DNA of 64,000 bases from Marinobacterium zhoushanense (lineage in GTDB: Bacteria; Pseudomonadota; Gammaproteobacteria; Pseudomonadales; Balneatricaceae), in contig NZ_BMIJ01000002.1 of the NCBI RefSeq assembly GCF_014641945.1, positions 526,091 to 590,090 on the forward strand, in the 5' to 3' direction. Below, one piece after another: positions 17,703-27,554 of the stretch; position 1 is the first letter of the stretch; each line of letters starts with the position of its first letter. Position numbers and translations under genes: made by a program. The notes beneath the pieces are model-generated. The model had not been told where the DNA came from, did not search any database, and was given only the letters and a program-made list of their open reading frames with translations.

Positions 17703-19063
17703 ACCGCCTCCCGCTGCTGCAGTCGCGCCAGCAGTTTCTGGTGGATACCGCCGAAACCGCCATTGCTCATGATCACGATATGACTGCCGCTGACCGCATC
17801 CCGCGCCAGTGTCTCGATCAAACCATCCAGATCGTTCTCCAGACTGGCCGGATTGCGGCTCTGCGCGACAACCTGATCCAGCGACCACTCCAACCCCGGC
17901 GGCTGGTACCAATACACCCGATCCGCCACCGCCGCCGAAGGCGCCAGCGCATCACGATGGGAGCCAAGACGCATGGTATTGGAGCGCGGCTCGATCACCG
18001 CCAGCAGCGGCGCGTCGCCGATCCGGTTGCGGATACCGGCCAGGGTCGTCTCGATTGCCGTCGGATGATGAGCAAAATCGTCATAGATCCGTACGCCATG
18101 CACCTCACCGATCAACTCCATACGCCGCTTCACGCCGCCAAAACAGCTCAGCGCCTCGGCCGCATGCTCAGGCGTAACACCCACATGCCGAGCGGCCAAC
18201 AGTGCATGCAGCCCGTTGCGGACGTTGTGCTCACCGGTCAACGACCAGTTCACCCGGGCCACCTCCTCGCCGCAGTGCTGCACGGAGAAACGGCTACCGT
18301 CGGCCTCGAGCAGAACTGCCTGCCACTCCGCGTTATCACCTGTGCTGACATACTCGCTCCAGCAGCCCATCGCCCGCACCTGGTTCAGCGCCTCGGACTC
18401 GCTCGGTGCAATGACCCGTCCGGTGCCAGGTACTATGCGCATCAAGTGGTGGAACTGGCGCTGGATTGCGGCCAGGTCCGGGAAAATATCGGCGTGGTCG
18501 TACTCCAGATTGTTCAGGATCAGCGTGCGCGGCGAGTAGTGCACAAACTTGGCGCGCTTGTCGAAAAACGCGGTATCGTACTCATCCGCCTCGATGACGA
18601 AGAAAGGGGTCCCGCCCAGACGCGCCGAGCGGTCGAAGTTCTGCGGCACACCGCCGATCAGGAATCCCGGGGCCATACCGGCCTGCTCCAGCACCCAGGC
18701 CAACATGGTCGCGGTCGTGGTCTTGCCATGGGTGCCGGCCACCGCCAGTACCCAGCGCTCCTTCAATACCTGGTCATGCAGCCACTGCGGGCCGGAGGTG
18801 TAGTTCAATCCCCGCTCCAGCACCGCCTCGACACAGGGGTTGCCTCGGCTCATGGCGTTGCCGACGATGACGCAGTCCGGAGCCGGATCCAGCTGCGCCG
18901 GATCGTAGCCTTCGATCAACGCGATACCGGCCTGTTCCAGCTGGGTACTCATCGGCGGATAGACGTTGGCATCGGAGCCGGTCACGCGATGCCCCAGCTC
19001 GCGGGCCAGGATCGCCAGCGAGCCCATAAAGGTGCCGCAGATACCAAGTATATGTATATGCAC
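17699..19063 (-). CDS. mpl: UDP-N-acetylmuramate:L-Ala-gamma-D-Glu-meso-DAP ligase Mpl
   Basis: A 454-residue Mur-ligase family enzyme that reattaches recycled murein tripeptide to UDP-MurNAc. It starts [17 protein letters not shown] (the Mpl-type N terminus), with ATP loop GTHGKTTT at residues 110-117, [19 protein letters not shown] in the middle domain and [11 protein letters not shown] at the ligand-binding site. The start codon is GTG with GAGGG six bases upstream. The gene forms an overlapping pair with ubiX. Confidence 0.96.
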   Translation of the reverse strand: MHIHILGICGTFMGSLAILARELGHRVTGSDANVYPPMSTQLEQAGIALIEGYDPAQLDPAPDCVIVGNAMSRGNPCVEAVLERGLNYTSGPQWLHDQVLKERWVLAVAGTHGKTTTATMLAWVLEQAGMAPGFLIGGVPQNFDRSARLGGTPFFVIEADEYDTAFFDKRAKFVHYSPRTLILNNLEYDHADIFPDLAAIQRQFHHLMRIVPGTGRVIAPSESEALNQVRAMGCWSEYVSTGDNAEWQAVLLEADGSRFSVQHCGEEVARVNWSLTGEHNVRNGLHALLAARHVGVTPEHAAEALSCFGGVKRRMELIGEVHGVRIYDDFAHHPTAIETTLAGIRNRIGDAPLLAVIEPRSNTMRLGSHRDALAPSAAVADRVYWYQPPGLEWSLDQVVAQSRNPASLENDLDGLIETLARDAVSGSHIVIMSNGGFGGIHQKLLARLQQREAV

Positions 19064-19213
19064 TTCAGACCCTCTTGAATAAGCTGCCGCTATGATAACT
19101 TTTTTCGCCCCCTGCTGTTACTTCGGCGGCCCCACGCCATGCAATAGCTCAGATATTGACGTATAATTTAGCCCCAACTTTCGAGCCGCCAATCCCAAAG
19201 GTCAAAACACCCG

Positions 19214-20203
19214 ATGCAGCTTCTCAGCGCCTACTTGAAACACCACGATACCGACACCGAACTGGTCGAACTGATCGAGATTCTGATGGTTGCCTGCAAG
19301 GAGATCGCCCTGCAGCTGCGCGAAGGCGCCCTGGCTGGCATCCACGGCACCACCGAAGATACCAATATTCAGGGTGAAACCCAGAAGAAGTTGGATGTCA
19401 TCTCCAACGATATCCTCAAGGAGGTGCTGCTCGGAAACCGTCTGGTGCGCGGAGTTGCCTCGGAAGAGGAGGACAACCCTGTATTCGGCGATCCCGAGGG
19501 CCGTTTCCTGGTGACCTTCGACCCGCTCGATGGTTCATCCAATATCGATATCAACGTATCGGTCGGCACCATCTTCTCCATTCTTGAAGCCCCGGCTGAT
19601 GTTGCGGAAAACAGCGTTGACCTGTTCCTGCAGCCCGGACGCCGCCAGGTCGCGGCTGGCTATGTATTGTATGGTCCTTCGGCGGTACTGGCCCTGACCA
19701 CCGGTACCGGCGTCAACATGTTTACTCTCGCCCATACCGGCGATTTCCTGCTGACCCGTGAAAATGTGCAGATCCCGCATAGCACCAAGGAGTTCGCCAT
19801 CAACATGTCGAACCACCGCCACTGGGAGCCGGCGATGCGCAACTACGTGGGCGACCTGCTCTCCGGCAGTGAAGGGCCGCGTGAGAAGAACTACAACATG
19901 CGCTGGATTGCGTCGATGGTCGCCGAAGTACACCGCGTCCTGACCCGTGGCGGCATCTTCACCTACCCCTGGGATTCACGTGACCCGCGTAAGCCGGGCA
20001 AGCTGCGCTTGATGTACGAGGGTAATCCGATGAGTCTGCTGGTGGAGCAGGCGGGCGGCCTCTCCACCACCTGCTATACCGATATTCTCGATGTGGATCC
20101 GCAGGATATTCACCAGCGGGTTGCGGTAGCGCTGGGCTCTAAGGAGGAGGTGGAAACGCTGATGCGCTACCACCAGGAGACCCCCTCCATAATTCAGCAG
20201 TAA
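19214..20203 (+). CDS. fbp: Fructose-1,6-bisphosphatase class I
   Basis: A 329-residue FBPase of gluconeogenesis. The metal- and phosphate-binding block DPLDGSSN is at residues 103-110. The EEEDNPVFG loop holds further metal ligands, and [25 protein letters not shown] ends the catalytic region. Family length is about 330. A TATAAT hexamer at 19162-19167 may be its -10, although no convincing -35 lies at the right distance. It is divergent from mpl and followed by ppa. Confidence 0.96.
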   Translation: MQLLSAYLKHHDTDTELVELIEILMVACKEIALQLREGALAGIHGTTEDTNIQGETQKKLDVISNDILKEVLLGNRLVRGVASEEEDNPVFGDPEGRFLVTFDPLDGSSNIDINVSVGTIFSILEAPADVAENSVDLFLQPGRRQVAAGYVLYGPSAVLALTTGTGVNMFTLAHTGDFLLTRENVQIPHSTKEFAINMSNHRHWEPAMRNYVGDLLSGSEGPREKNYNMRWIASMVAEVHRVLTRGGIFTYPWDSRDPRKPGKLRLMYEGNPMSLLVEQAGGLSTTCYTDILDVDPQDIHQRVAVALGSKEEVETLMRYHQETPSIIQQ

Positions 20204-20233
20204 GTCTTATTCAGGCTTGGGCGGCATGCCGGG

Positions 20234-20239
20234 TATAAT
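20234..20239 (+). promoter_or_regulatory. Possible -10 element for ppa
   Basis: A perfect TATAAT hexamer about 64 bases before the ppa start, in the short fbp-ppa gap. No good -35 is seen, so the promoter may need an activator or may be weak. Confidence 0.4.
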
Positions 20240-20302
20240 GCCGCTCAACCTGTATTTAGCTTTGAGATTCCGACCTTTTAATCGACTAACAGGAAGAAAC
20301 GC

Positions 20303-20836
20303 ATGAGCTTTGCGAAAGTGCCTGCCGGCAAAGAGCTGCCGAATGACCTCTACGTGATCATCGAAATCCCCGCCGAGAGCTCCCCGGTCAAGTATGAGAT
20401 CGACAAGGATGCTGACGCGATCTTCGTCGATCGTTTCATGGCGGCGCCGATGTTCTACCCGGCCAACTACGGCTATGTGAACAACACCCTGGCTGACGAC
20501 GGCGACCCGCTGGACGTACTGGTGCTGACACCGCATCCGGTGATGACCGGTTCCGTCATCCGCTGCCGCCCGGTCGGTATCCTGAACATGACCGACGAAG
20601 CTGGTGAAGATGCCAAACTGGTCGCCGTGCCGCACCAGAAACTGAGCCAGGCCTACAACGACATCAACGATGTCGACGACCTGCCGCAGCTGCTGAAAGA
20701 TCAGATCGCACACTTCTTCGAGAACTACAAAAAGCTCGAGAAAGGTAAGTGGGTCAAGGTGGAAGGCTGGTCCGACGCCGAAGCCGCCCGCGAAGCGGTA
20801 CGCAAATCTGTTGCGGCTTACGAAGCGCAGAAGTAA
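20303..20836 (+). CDS. ppa: Inorganic pyrophosphatase
   Basis: A 177-residue family I pyrophosphatase, close to the 176 residues of E. coli Ppa. The catalytic metal-binding block DDGDPLDVL is at residues 65-73; [13 protein letters not shown] precedes it, and [10 protein letters not shown] and [10 protein letters not shown] also fit the family. It hydrolyses pyrophosphate from biosynthetic reactions. AGGAAG precedes the ATG. A hairpin follows the stop. Confidence 0.97.
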   Translation: MSFAKVPAGKELPNDLYVIIEIPAESSPVKYEIDKDADAIFVDRFMAAPMFYPANYGYVNNTLADDGDPLDVLVLTPHPVMTGSVIRCRPVGILNMTDEAGEDAKLVAVPHQKLSQAYNDINDVDDLPQLLKDQIAHFFENYKKLEKGKWVKVEGWSDAEAAREAVRKSVAAYEAQK

Positions 20837-20842
20837 ACGGTT

Positions 20843-20871
20843 CTCCGCTCGCCCCTCCTGGGCGAGCGGAG
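20843..20871. terminator. Hairpin between ppa and tadD
   Basis: A perfect 12-base stem (20843-20854 with 20860-20871) and a CTCCT loop, placed between converging genes. The downstream T-run is poor on the plus strand, so it may act mainly as an RNA 3' stabiliser or a bidirectional barrier. Confidence 0.65.
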
Positions 20872-20898
20872 CCCCTCTCCAGCATCTCCCGTTCTATA

Positions 20899-21897
20899 TC
20901 AACGTCCGGCGCTTTGTGCCGCTGCCTCTTTTATCCGCTTAACGTAGGTCAGGTTCTCCTTCGCCTTGGGATAGAACACCGGCGACAGCGTCAGCGCCTG
21001 TTCAAAGTAATACTCGGCAAGCTGGTAACGCCCATCCAGCATGCAGATGAAACCGATATCGTTATGCGCCTTGGCGGTATCCATCACCCGCTCCAGTGCA
21101 TGCAGGGCTGACAGGTAACGTTGCTGACGCGCATAGACCAATCCCAGGTTACGCCAGGCCTGCTCGTAATCAGGGTTGATATCCAGCGCCTTGCGAAACT
21201 CCCTTTCGGCTTCCCGCCAACGGGACTCCAGGTAGTAGGAGTAGCCCAGGTTGTTGTGCACATCGGCCGCATTCGGGCTGATCGCCAGGGCGACCTGGTA
21301 CAGTCGCTGCGCCTCCGCGGTATTGCCATCCAGGTCCGCCAGCACCCCCAGGCCGTTATAGGCTTCCATTGGTGTTGCGCCATCGAACGACTGCTCTGAG
21401 TCTTCGGTAAAACGCTGTCGGTCGCTGGCCAGCGCCTTGTCGAAATAGCCTCGTGCCTGCTGATAGCGGTTATGCTTCAGGTGCAGCACCCCCATGGCGG
21501 TCAAGGCACCTGTATGTTCAGGCACAATACCCAGCGCGCTGCGCAGCGCCACCGACGCCAGCTTTTCGTTATCACGGCGGTAGTGGATTTGGCCGATGCG
21601 GTAGTAGGCATCGGCACTTTTCGCATCCAGTTCCAACGCCTGCACATAGTGGTAAAGTGCCTCATCCGCGTCGCCACGTGACAGCGCCTGGTCGCCCATC
21701 CGCACGCCCTCTTCAGCGTTTTTCGCCACCGGGAGGCCGGCAAACGCCAGCATGGGTTTGCCATCGTAGAATGCATCGTTCGACGACGTCTTCTCTTTCT
21801 CCTGATTCGCCGCACAGCCACCGAGCAGCAGAATCGCCATAACCAGCAACGGGCCGCTCGTGAAGCGGGACTTGATATGTCTCAGATGCGGGATCAT
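20899..21897 (-). CDS. tadD: TPR lipoprotein TadD of the Tad locus
   Basis: A 332-residue lipoprotein. The signal ends in the lipobox LLLGGC with the acylated cysteine at residue 28. The mature protein is built of tetratricopeptide repeats (for example ALYHYVQALELDAKSADAYYRIGQ, and AWRNLGLVYARQQRYLSALHALERV). TadD proteins are thought to help assemble or locate the secretin, as pilotin-like partners. It is the last gene of the tad cluster in transcription order, 36 bases after tadC. Ala at +2 after the cysteine suggests outer membrane sorting. Confidence 0.87.
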   Translation of the reverse strand: MIPHLRHIKSRFTSGPLLVMAILLLGGCAANQEKEKTSSNDAFYDGKPMLAFAGLPVAKNAEEGVRMGDQALSRGDADEALYHYVQALELDAKSADAYYRIGQIHYRRDNEKLASVALRSALGIVPEHTGALTAMGVLHLKHNRYQQARGYFDKALASDRQRFTEDSEQSFDGATPMEAYNGLGVLADLDGNTAEAQRLYQVALAISPNAADVHNNLGYSYYLESRWREAEREFRKALDINPDYEQAWRNLGLVYARQQRYLSALHALERVMDTAKAHNDIGFICMLDGRYQLAEYYFEQALTLSPVFYPKAKENLTYVKRIKEAAAQSAGR

Positions 21898-21933
21898 ATT
21901 GATCCTCCCTGTGTCATTCGCTCCTTTTGGCCC

Positions 21934-22899
21934 CTAACGACCAAAGACCTCGAGCACCTTGAGAATGGCCGGCCCCACCGCAACAACGAAGAAACCGGGC
22001 CAGATACAGAACGTCAGTGGAAAGATCATCTTGGTACCGATCTTGGCGGCCTGCTCCTCTGCCGCCTGCATTCGCTTGTCGCGGAACTCTTCGGAATAAA
22101 CACGCAGAGTGTCGGCGATACTGCTACCGAAGCGCACGCTCTGGTCCAGCAGTGCCACCAAACCACGGATATCCTCCACCCCGGTGCGTTGTGCCATGCC
22201 ACGCAGAGCTTCGATACGGTTGACCCCGGCACGGATCTCCACATTGACCAGATACAGTTCCTCCGACAGCTCGGGGTGACTCACCTCCAGCTCCTGCCCC
22301 ACCCGCTGAAGTGCCGCAGTTAGGCCCAGACCGGATTCGACGCACACCACCAGCAGATCTAGAGCGTCGGGGAAAGCGTTGCGGATTGCGCGCATGCGGC
22401 GGTTGGCCAGGTGATCAAGCACCATGTTGGGCAGGATATAACCGATATAGCCGGCCCCCGCACAGATCAACAACACCTTGTCGGCGGTCACTTCCGGCTT
22501 GAAACTGATCACTAGCCAGGCGATGCAGAACAGCAACAATCCGAGCATCACCTTTAAACCGTACAACGAGCTCATGGCCCCCGGTGATCTGAACCCTGCA
22601 TGCACCAGCTGTGCATGCAGACGATTCTTGTCCCAGTCCTTGCCGGGCAGCAGGTGCTTAGTGATGGGATCGAGCGATGCCAGTACCTTGCTGCGCTTAC
22701 CACCGGCATGGGCCTTGTCCCGAGAATGCCCGGTCAAAACACGAACACGCTGACGAAACGGCGTGACCAGACCGGTGACCAGTACCGTCAGGCTCAGACC
22801 GAAGGCCAGCGCGGCCGCCGCCACCAGTCCAATCACTACATAGCGGGAGTACAGCTCGTTGCCAAGCTGTTGATTGATTAGCTCAAGTAACGTCTCCAT
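21934..22899 (-). CDS. tadC: Tad inner membrane platform protein TadC
   Basis: A 321-residue type II secretion F-domain protein. A first membrane segment lies at about residues 19-40, followed by a basic cytoplasmic stretch, two segments around residues 105-150, the F domain (FPDALDLLVVCVESGLGLTAALQRV) and a final membrane segment near the C terminus. Together with TadB it forms the platform on which the TadA motor works. It starts 4 bases after tadB ends, so they are co-translated. Confidence 0.93.
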   Translation of the reverse strand: METLLELINQQLGNELYSRYVVIGLVAAAALAFGLSLTVLVTGLVTPFRQRVRVLTGHSRDKAHAGGKRSKVLASLDPITKHLLPGKDWDKNRLHAQLVHAGFRSPGAMSSLYGLKVMLGLLLFCIAWLVISFKPEVTADKVLLICAGAGYIGYILPNMVLDHLANRRMRAIRNAFPDALDLLVVCVESGLGLTAALQRVGQELEVSHPELSEELYLVNVEIRAGVNRIEALRGMAQRTGVEDIRGLVALLDQSVRFGSSIADTLRVYSEEFRDKRMQAAEEQAAKIGTKMIFPLTFCIWPGFFVVAVGPAILKVLEVFGR

Positions 22900-22903
22900 A
22901 GCC

Positions 22904-23890
22904 CTACACCTCGATTCTTAACAGCCGTCTGATCCAAAGGGCGCCGACCAGCATTAACACAAAACTGATAGCAATCAGTTGATGACCGTCCACCGACTTG
23001 ACCAAAACCTCAAGGTAACCGGGGGTGGTGAAGTAGATCAGACCAAACAGACCGAACGGCACCAACATCAAGATCCAGGCCGACAAGCGCCCCTCGGCGG
23101 ACAAAGTTTTGACCCGACGCTGAAAGCGAAACCGCCCACGAACGACACTGCCGATGTTCTCCAGAATTTCGGCCAGGTTACCGCCCGTCTCCTTTTGCAC
23201 CAGCACCGCGGTAACAAACGCCATCAACGTCACACTCGGCACCCGTGCCAAAAGCCCCAGCATCGCCCGGCGCAGATCGGAGCCGTAACTCAGGTCCGAA
23301 TAGGTGATACCAAACTCCAGCGACACCGGGCCCTCCAACCCTTCGGCCACCAAATTCAGCGACTCGCTGAAGGGATGCCCGGTCAACAGTGCGCGCTTCA
23401 TGATATCGATCGCCTCGGGCAGCTGCGCCTCGAACTCATGCATACGTTTATTACGCAGATAAATCAGCCGCAGAAAAGGCAACAGCAACATCAGAATGCC
23501 CGCGACCACTGCCGCGAGTAGAAGGTGCAACACCAGCAGCACAAGGGTAAAACCCACAACCCCCAACAACAGGGCGAGGAGAAAAACACGGTAAGCCCGT
23601 CCCTTACCACCGGATTGCTCGATCAGCCGCGCCAGCGATTCCATTCCGGGCATAGACTCCAGTTGTCGTTCCAGCGGGTTGAGTTTTTTCAGATAGCGGG
23701 CTCGCAATAGTGTACTGATCGGCGGCTGATCGCTTTCCGCCGCTATTTCACCGATACGCTGCTGAAGACGGCGCTTGACCCGCCGCTGTTCGCCAAACAC
23801 CGGGATCGACAGGCTCGCCAGCAACAGAAATACCGACACGAACACCATCGCCATGATCACGATCAGTTCCAAGGATTCGAGTTGAAACAT
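22904..23890 (-). CDS. tadB: Tad inner membrane platform protein TadB
   Basis: A 328-residue type II secretion F-domain protein. Hydrophobic segments appear at about residues 7-32, two around 100-145 and two at the C terminus. The F domain includes QLPEAIDIMKRALLTGHPFSESLNLVAEG and the QKETGGNLAEILENIG block typical of TadB/GspF. It pairs with TadC. It starts 15 bases after tadA. Confidence 0.93.
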   Translation of the reverse strand: MFQLESLELIVIMAMVFVSVFLLLASLSIPVFGEQRRVKRRLQQRIGEIAAESDQPPISTLLRARYLKKLNPLERQLESMPGMESLARLIEQSGGKGRAYRVFLLALLLGVVGFTLVLLVLHLLLAAVVAGILMLLLPFLRLIYLRNKRMHEFEAQLPEAIDIMKRALLTGHPFSESLNLVAEGLEGPVSLEFGITYSDLSYGSDLRRAMLGLLARVPSVTLMAFVTAVLVQKETGGNLAEILENIGSVVRGRFRFQRRVKTLSAEGRLSAWILMLVPFGLFGLIYFTTPGYLEVLVKSVDGHQLIAISFVLMLVGALWIRRLLRIEV

Positions 23891-23905
23891 CGCACTACCC
23901 TCCTT

Positions 23906-25279
23906 TTACTCCGGCTCGAACAACGAAGTAGGCAAGTCAATGCCACGCTGCGCCAGACGTTTATGGAAACCGGGCACGATACCGGTGGCCTTGAACTCGC
24001 CGAGCACATTGCCTTTTGCATCGACACCACGGCGCTCGAAGGTGAACAGTTCGGACATGGTGATGATGTCACCCTCCATGCCGTTAATCTCCTGGATGCT
24101 GACCAGCTTGCGTCGACCATCCTCGAGGCGGGTCACCTGCAAAACCACATCGATCGCCGAGGCGATCTGTGAACGCAGAGCACGGGTGGGAAAGCTGATA
24201 CCGGTCATCGCCACCATGTTCTCGATACGTCCCAATGCATCGCGAGCGGTATTGGCATGGATGGTGGTCAGCGAACCGTCGTGACCGGTATTCATCGCCT
24301 GCAGCATGTCCAGGGTTTCGCCGCCACGGACCTCGCCGAGTACGATACGGTCCGGACGCATCCTCAGGCTGTTGCGCACCAGGTCTCGCTGGGTCACCTC
24401 GCCCCGCCCCTCGATGTTGGGCGGCCGGGTTTCCAGGCGTACCACGTGAGGCTGTTGCAGCTGCAGCTCCGCCGAATCCTCGATGGTGACGATACGTTCG
24501 TCGTGCGGTATGTAGGCGGAGAGGATGTTGAGCAGCGTGGTTTTACCTGAGCCGGTACCGCCGGAGATCAGTATATTGAGACGAGCCTTCACGATCCCTT
24601 CCAGAATCGGCGCCACCCGCTCCTCCACCGAACCGAGCTCAACCAAGTTTTGCATCGACAGCAGCTCAACCATAAAACGCCGGATCGAAATCTGCGGTCC
24701 ATCCAGCGCCAGCGGCGGGATGATCACGTTGACCCTGGAGCCGTCCTTGAGGCGGGCATCCACCATCGGCGAGGACTCGTCGATATGGCGTCCAACGCTA
24801 GAGACGATGCGGTCGATGGTGTTCATCAGGTGACCGTTACTGCTGAAACTGACCGGACAGGCTTCCAGCTTACCGAAGCGTTCGACGTAGATCTGATCGT
24901 AACCATTGACCAGGATATCGGAGATGGTTTTGTCTTCAAGCAGCGGCTCAAGCGGCCCCAGCCCCATGATCTCGTCCTCGATCAACTTCATGATCTTCTG
25001 CCGAGATTGGGTGCTGAACGGGACCGTTAGCTCCTCCATCAACTGGCGACAGATATCCGCAATCTGCCGCCTGGCTTCGCGCTCCTCCAGGCTGTCGATC
25101 AACGACAGGTCCATGCGTTTGAGCAGCTCCTGATGCAACTGCTGCTTGCACTCCAGCTCTGCAGCAGACAGGGTTTCGATCATCAACGGCGGGCGCTCTC
25201 GCTCGACCACCTCTTCAGGCGCCTGGGCCGTTATCTCAGGCACCCGCAGTTTGTTGATCCTGTTACCTAGAATCGACAT
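23906..25279 (-). CDS. tadA: Tad secretion ATPase TadA (CpaF)
   Basis: A 457-residue secretion ATPase that powers Flp pilus assembly. The N-terminal 100 residues are helical. The ATPase core has Walker A GGTGSGKT at residues 240-247, an aspartate box ([10 protein letters not shown]), Walker B ([14 protein letters not shown]) and a histidine box ([15 protein letters not shown]). The ordering and the [13 protein letters not shown] context are typical of CpaF/TadA. It lies between tadZ and tadB. Confidence 0.96.
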   Translation of the reverse strand: MSILGNRINKLRVPEITAQAPEEVVERERPPLMIETLSAAELECKQQLHQELLKRMDLSLIDSLEEREARRQIADICRQLMEELTVPFSTQSRQKIMKLIEDEIMGLGPLEPLLEDKTISDILVNGYDQIYVERFGKLEACPVSFSSNGHLMNTIDRIVSSVGRHIDESSPMVDARLKDGSRVNVIIPPLALDGPQISIRRFMVELLSMQNLVELGSVEERVAPILEGIVKARLNILISGGTGSGKTTLLNILSAYIPHDERIVTIEDSAELQLQQPHVVRLETRPPNIEGRGEVTQRDLVRNSLRMRPDRIVLGEVRGGETLDMLQAMNTGHDGSLTTIHANTARDALGRIENMVAMTGISFPTRALRSQIASAIDVVLQVTRLEDGRRKLVSIQEINGMEGDIITMSELFTFERRGVDAKGNVLGEFKATGIVPGFHKRLAQRGIDLPTSLFEPE

Positions 25280-25282
25280 GAT

Positions 25283-26524
25283 TTAATCCCCCTTGACCAG
25301 ACCTAGGAGTTTGCCCAGCAATCCGGGCCGGGGGGCTGGTCCTGCCCCTGCCACCTGCTCGCTCAAGGTATGTAGAGCGCGAGTAATGGGAGCACGTCGC
25401 GCGATCTGCAGCAGCGGCATGCCGTTGTTCAATGATTCACAGACATGTTTGAAGTCGTTCGGGATAGTCAATATCGGCTGATGCTTCAGCGCTTTGGAAA
25501 CCTCCGCAATACTGATCGGTGCCGACTTGTCATACCGGTTCAACACCACCAAGATGCGGTGGTCAGGGATATCCAAATCCCGGCGCATCACTTCGATCAG
25601 TCGCGCCGCATCCCGCAAATGGGTGATCCCCTGCTGCAGCACCAATACCACCTGATCGGCCCGCTCCAATACGGTGGTCGTGGTCAGGTCTATCTGACGT
25701 GGCAGGTCGACCACCAGTTGCTGGTTATCGTTGGCCAGCAACTTAAACAGCTGCATCAACTGGTCGCTCGACACCTCCTCGTTCAACAACAAGCGATCGG
25801 ACTCCGAACTAAGCACCTTGAGTCCGCTCACGTGGTTGGCCAGATAGCCCTCCAGCGCAACGCTGTCCAGGTCCTCCACATTTTCCAGCGCCTGCTTGAT
25901 GCCGCGCTGGGGGTTAAGGTCGAGATAGTGCGACAACGCGCCAAATTGCAGGTCCAGATCGATCAGTACGACCTTACGCCTGCCTCCCGCGGCCATCTGA
26001 TGGGCCAGGTTGGTGGCGATCAAGCTGGCGCCGGAACCGCCCTTGGCATTCATCACCACGGTCAGATGAGCATTTAGCGCGCCCTGCTGGTCCATCGCTT
26101 CGCGATACAGCTGGTCGACGACGCGTTGCAGCTCTCCGTCCTGAAGCGGCTCGGCAAAGAAATCTCGCGCCCCGGCCTTCATCGACAGGCGCATCGCCTG
26201 GGAGTCGCTTCGCGAACTGACCACCAGTGTCGGTACCCGCGTATCCGGTGGACGGGAACAGAGCGCTTCCAGCTCCGCCTGCCAACTGTCCCCGATACGG
26301 AAGATAAGTAGATCCGGCAGACGTTCGAGGCCATAGAGCGGGTCCGAGTGCCCGTTACTGATCAACCTACAGTTGATATCGATATCGGCCGGCAACAGGG
26401 TCAACGCCGTTTTCAGCTGAGTCAGAGCTTCGGGTGAGCGGCTGGCGATCAGGATCGAGAACTCGCTGGCAACCTTGCCAACGGGCGGCTTTTTCACTTC
26501 ATAGAGCAGATTCTGTTTCATCAT
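25283..26524 (-). CDS. tadZ: Tad localisation ATPase TadZ (CpaE)
   Basis: A 413-residue TadZ/CpaE protein. The N-terminal part is an atypical receiver-like domain (FSILIASRSPEALTQLKTAL, LVVSSRSDSQAMRLSMKAGARDFFAEPL). The C-terminal part is a MinD/ParA-like ATPase with the deviant loop KGGSGAS at about residues 161-167 and IDLDLQFGALSHYLDL. TadZ sets the polar position of the pilus machine. I take ATG 26524 as start, because a GAGGAAAG ribosome site lies 6 bases before it; an in-frame GTG at 26539 would add five residues. Confidence 0.92.
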   Translation of the reverse strand: MMKQNLLYEVKKPPVGKVASEFSILIASRSPEALTQLKTALTLLPADIDINCRLISNGHSDPLYGLERLPDLLIFRIGDSWQAELEALCSRPPDTRVPTLVVSSRSDSQAMRLSMKAGARDFFAEPLQDGELQRVVDQLYREAMDQQGALNAHLTVVMNAKGGSGASLIATNLAHQMAAGGRRKVVLIDLDLQFGALSHYLDLNPQRGIKQALENVEDLDSVALEGYLANHVSGLKVLSSESDRLLLNEEVSSDQLMQLFKLLANDNQQLVVDLPRQIDLTTTTVLERADQVVLVLQQGITHLRDAARLIEVMRRDLDIPDHRILVVLNRYDKSAPISIAEVSKALKHQPILTIPNDFKHVCESLNNGMPLLQIARRAPITRALHTLSEQVAGAGPAPRPGLLGKLLGLVKGD

Positions 26525-26572
26525 GACTGCTTTCCTCACTGACTGAGGTTTCTTCTCGCTTGCCCCATATCG

Positions 26573-27046
26573 TTAAGGGCAGGGCGCCGCTCCCGCCGCT
26601 ACGGGATGTACCCCCAGGCTCTCCGCCGGCAGGGTGGTCTCGAACGCGTCGGCATCCAGAGTTATATCGAAAAACGGGATCAGCATCTGGTGCGTATAGT
26701 CGGTAATGGCCGAGCGCACGTAGAAGGTGTTCTCTGTCCCCGTCGCTGGCGTAACGCCATCCTCCTGCAGGTAGCTGAGCAGGATATTGGCCTCGGTAAA
26801 ATCGGGCAGTATCGTGCCACCAAAGGCTCCGACCTCCCGCGCAAACTGCTGGCCCGCCGCAGTTACCGGGCAGACCACCGCCACCCGCGCGGCCCGGCGG
26901 GTCGCTTCATCAAGCACGTTCCAGGTAAACAGTAGGCGACCGAATTCGATCAAGCCGAATAGGACAATGAACAGCACGGAGCCGACCAGGGCGAATTCGA
27001 CCGTAGTGACGCCCCGTTGACGCTGCTTACTGACGTTCATATTCAT
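26573..27046 (-). CDS. TadE/TadF-like pseudopilin
   Basis: A 157-residue protein of the TadE type. After a short basic N terminus comes RGVTTVEFALVGSVLFIVLFGLIEF, a class of processing site and hydrophobic helix (glycine, then E at +5) like that cleaved by TadV. The remainder is periplasmic with one cysteine pair (C60-range and the C-terminal PCP). I place the start at ATG 27046, which follows a GGGAG site; the longer frame upstream overlaps the previous gene. It is the second of two TadE-like genes and likely corresponds to TadF. Confidence 0.87.
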   Translation of the reverse strand: MNMNVSKQRQRGVTTVEFALVGSVLFIVLFGLIEFGRLLFTWNVLDEATRRAARVAVVCPVTAAGQQFAREVGAFGGTILPDFTEANILLSYLQEDGVTPATGTENTFYVRSAITDYTHQMLIPFFDITLDADAFETTLPAESLGVHPVAAGAAPCP

Positions 27047-27050
27047 GGTT

Positions 27051-27554
27051 TCAACTCCCTCCCAGCACGCGCATGCTAACCGAGCTATCGAGTGGGAAAT
27101 TGATGTTGATATCCGCTCCTGCGCCAAAGCGAGGCAGGCTGTTGAACATCATCGGTGTGAAGTCGTACTCGACATGGACCTGGATCTCGTTCAGCGCCGG
27201 CACCTCGCAAAAGCCGACATTTGCCGTGGTCAAACCGTCCAGGATCGGGGTGACGCCCCCGCCCTCCGCGCCGTATACGATCAAGTTGCGCGCCCGGTTG
27301 ATCAGGTTATCGGGCAACGTACCGCCTAATGTCGGGCAGTCGTTCAAGGTCGATTGCTGGCCGTAGTTAAGCTGAGTCGCCAGCAGGCGCACACCGTTAC
27401 GCTGCGCCTTGGTCAGGGTGTTGTACTGAAACAGCATGCGGCCGATCTCCGCCGTGGCCAGCATCAGCATCAGCAGCACCGGCAACACTAGCGTCATCTC
27501 CACCGCGGCCAAACCGCGCTGACGCCGCTTGATCGAACCTCCGCACCTACTCAT
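27051..27554 (-). CDS. tadE: TadE-like pseudopilin
   Basis: A 167-residue protein with the prepilin-like N terminus RQRGLAAVEMTLVLPVLLMLMLATAEIGR: glycine, then glutamate at +5, then a hydrophobic helix. This is the TadE family signature. The ATG at 27554 overlaps the stop of tadG, and the next gene starts 4 bases after this one stops. Pseudopilins of this type are processed by TadV and are needed for pilus formation. Confidence 0.88.
   Translation of the reverse strand: MSRCGGSIKRRQRGLAAVEMTLVLPVLLMLMLATAEIGRMLFQYNTLTKAQRNGVRLLATQLNYGQQSTLNDCPTLGGTLPDNLINRARNLIVYGAEGGGVTPILDGLTTANVGFCEVPALNEIQVHVEYDFTPMMFNSLPRFGAGADININFPLDSSVSMRVLGGS

Noticed and set aside
17741..19078. A 445-codon plus-strand frame opposite mpl
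   Set aside because: The sequence composition is that of reverse-complement Mur ligase codons; mpl is unmistakable.
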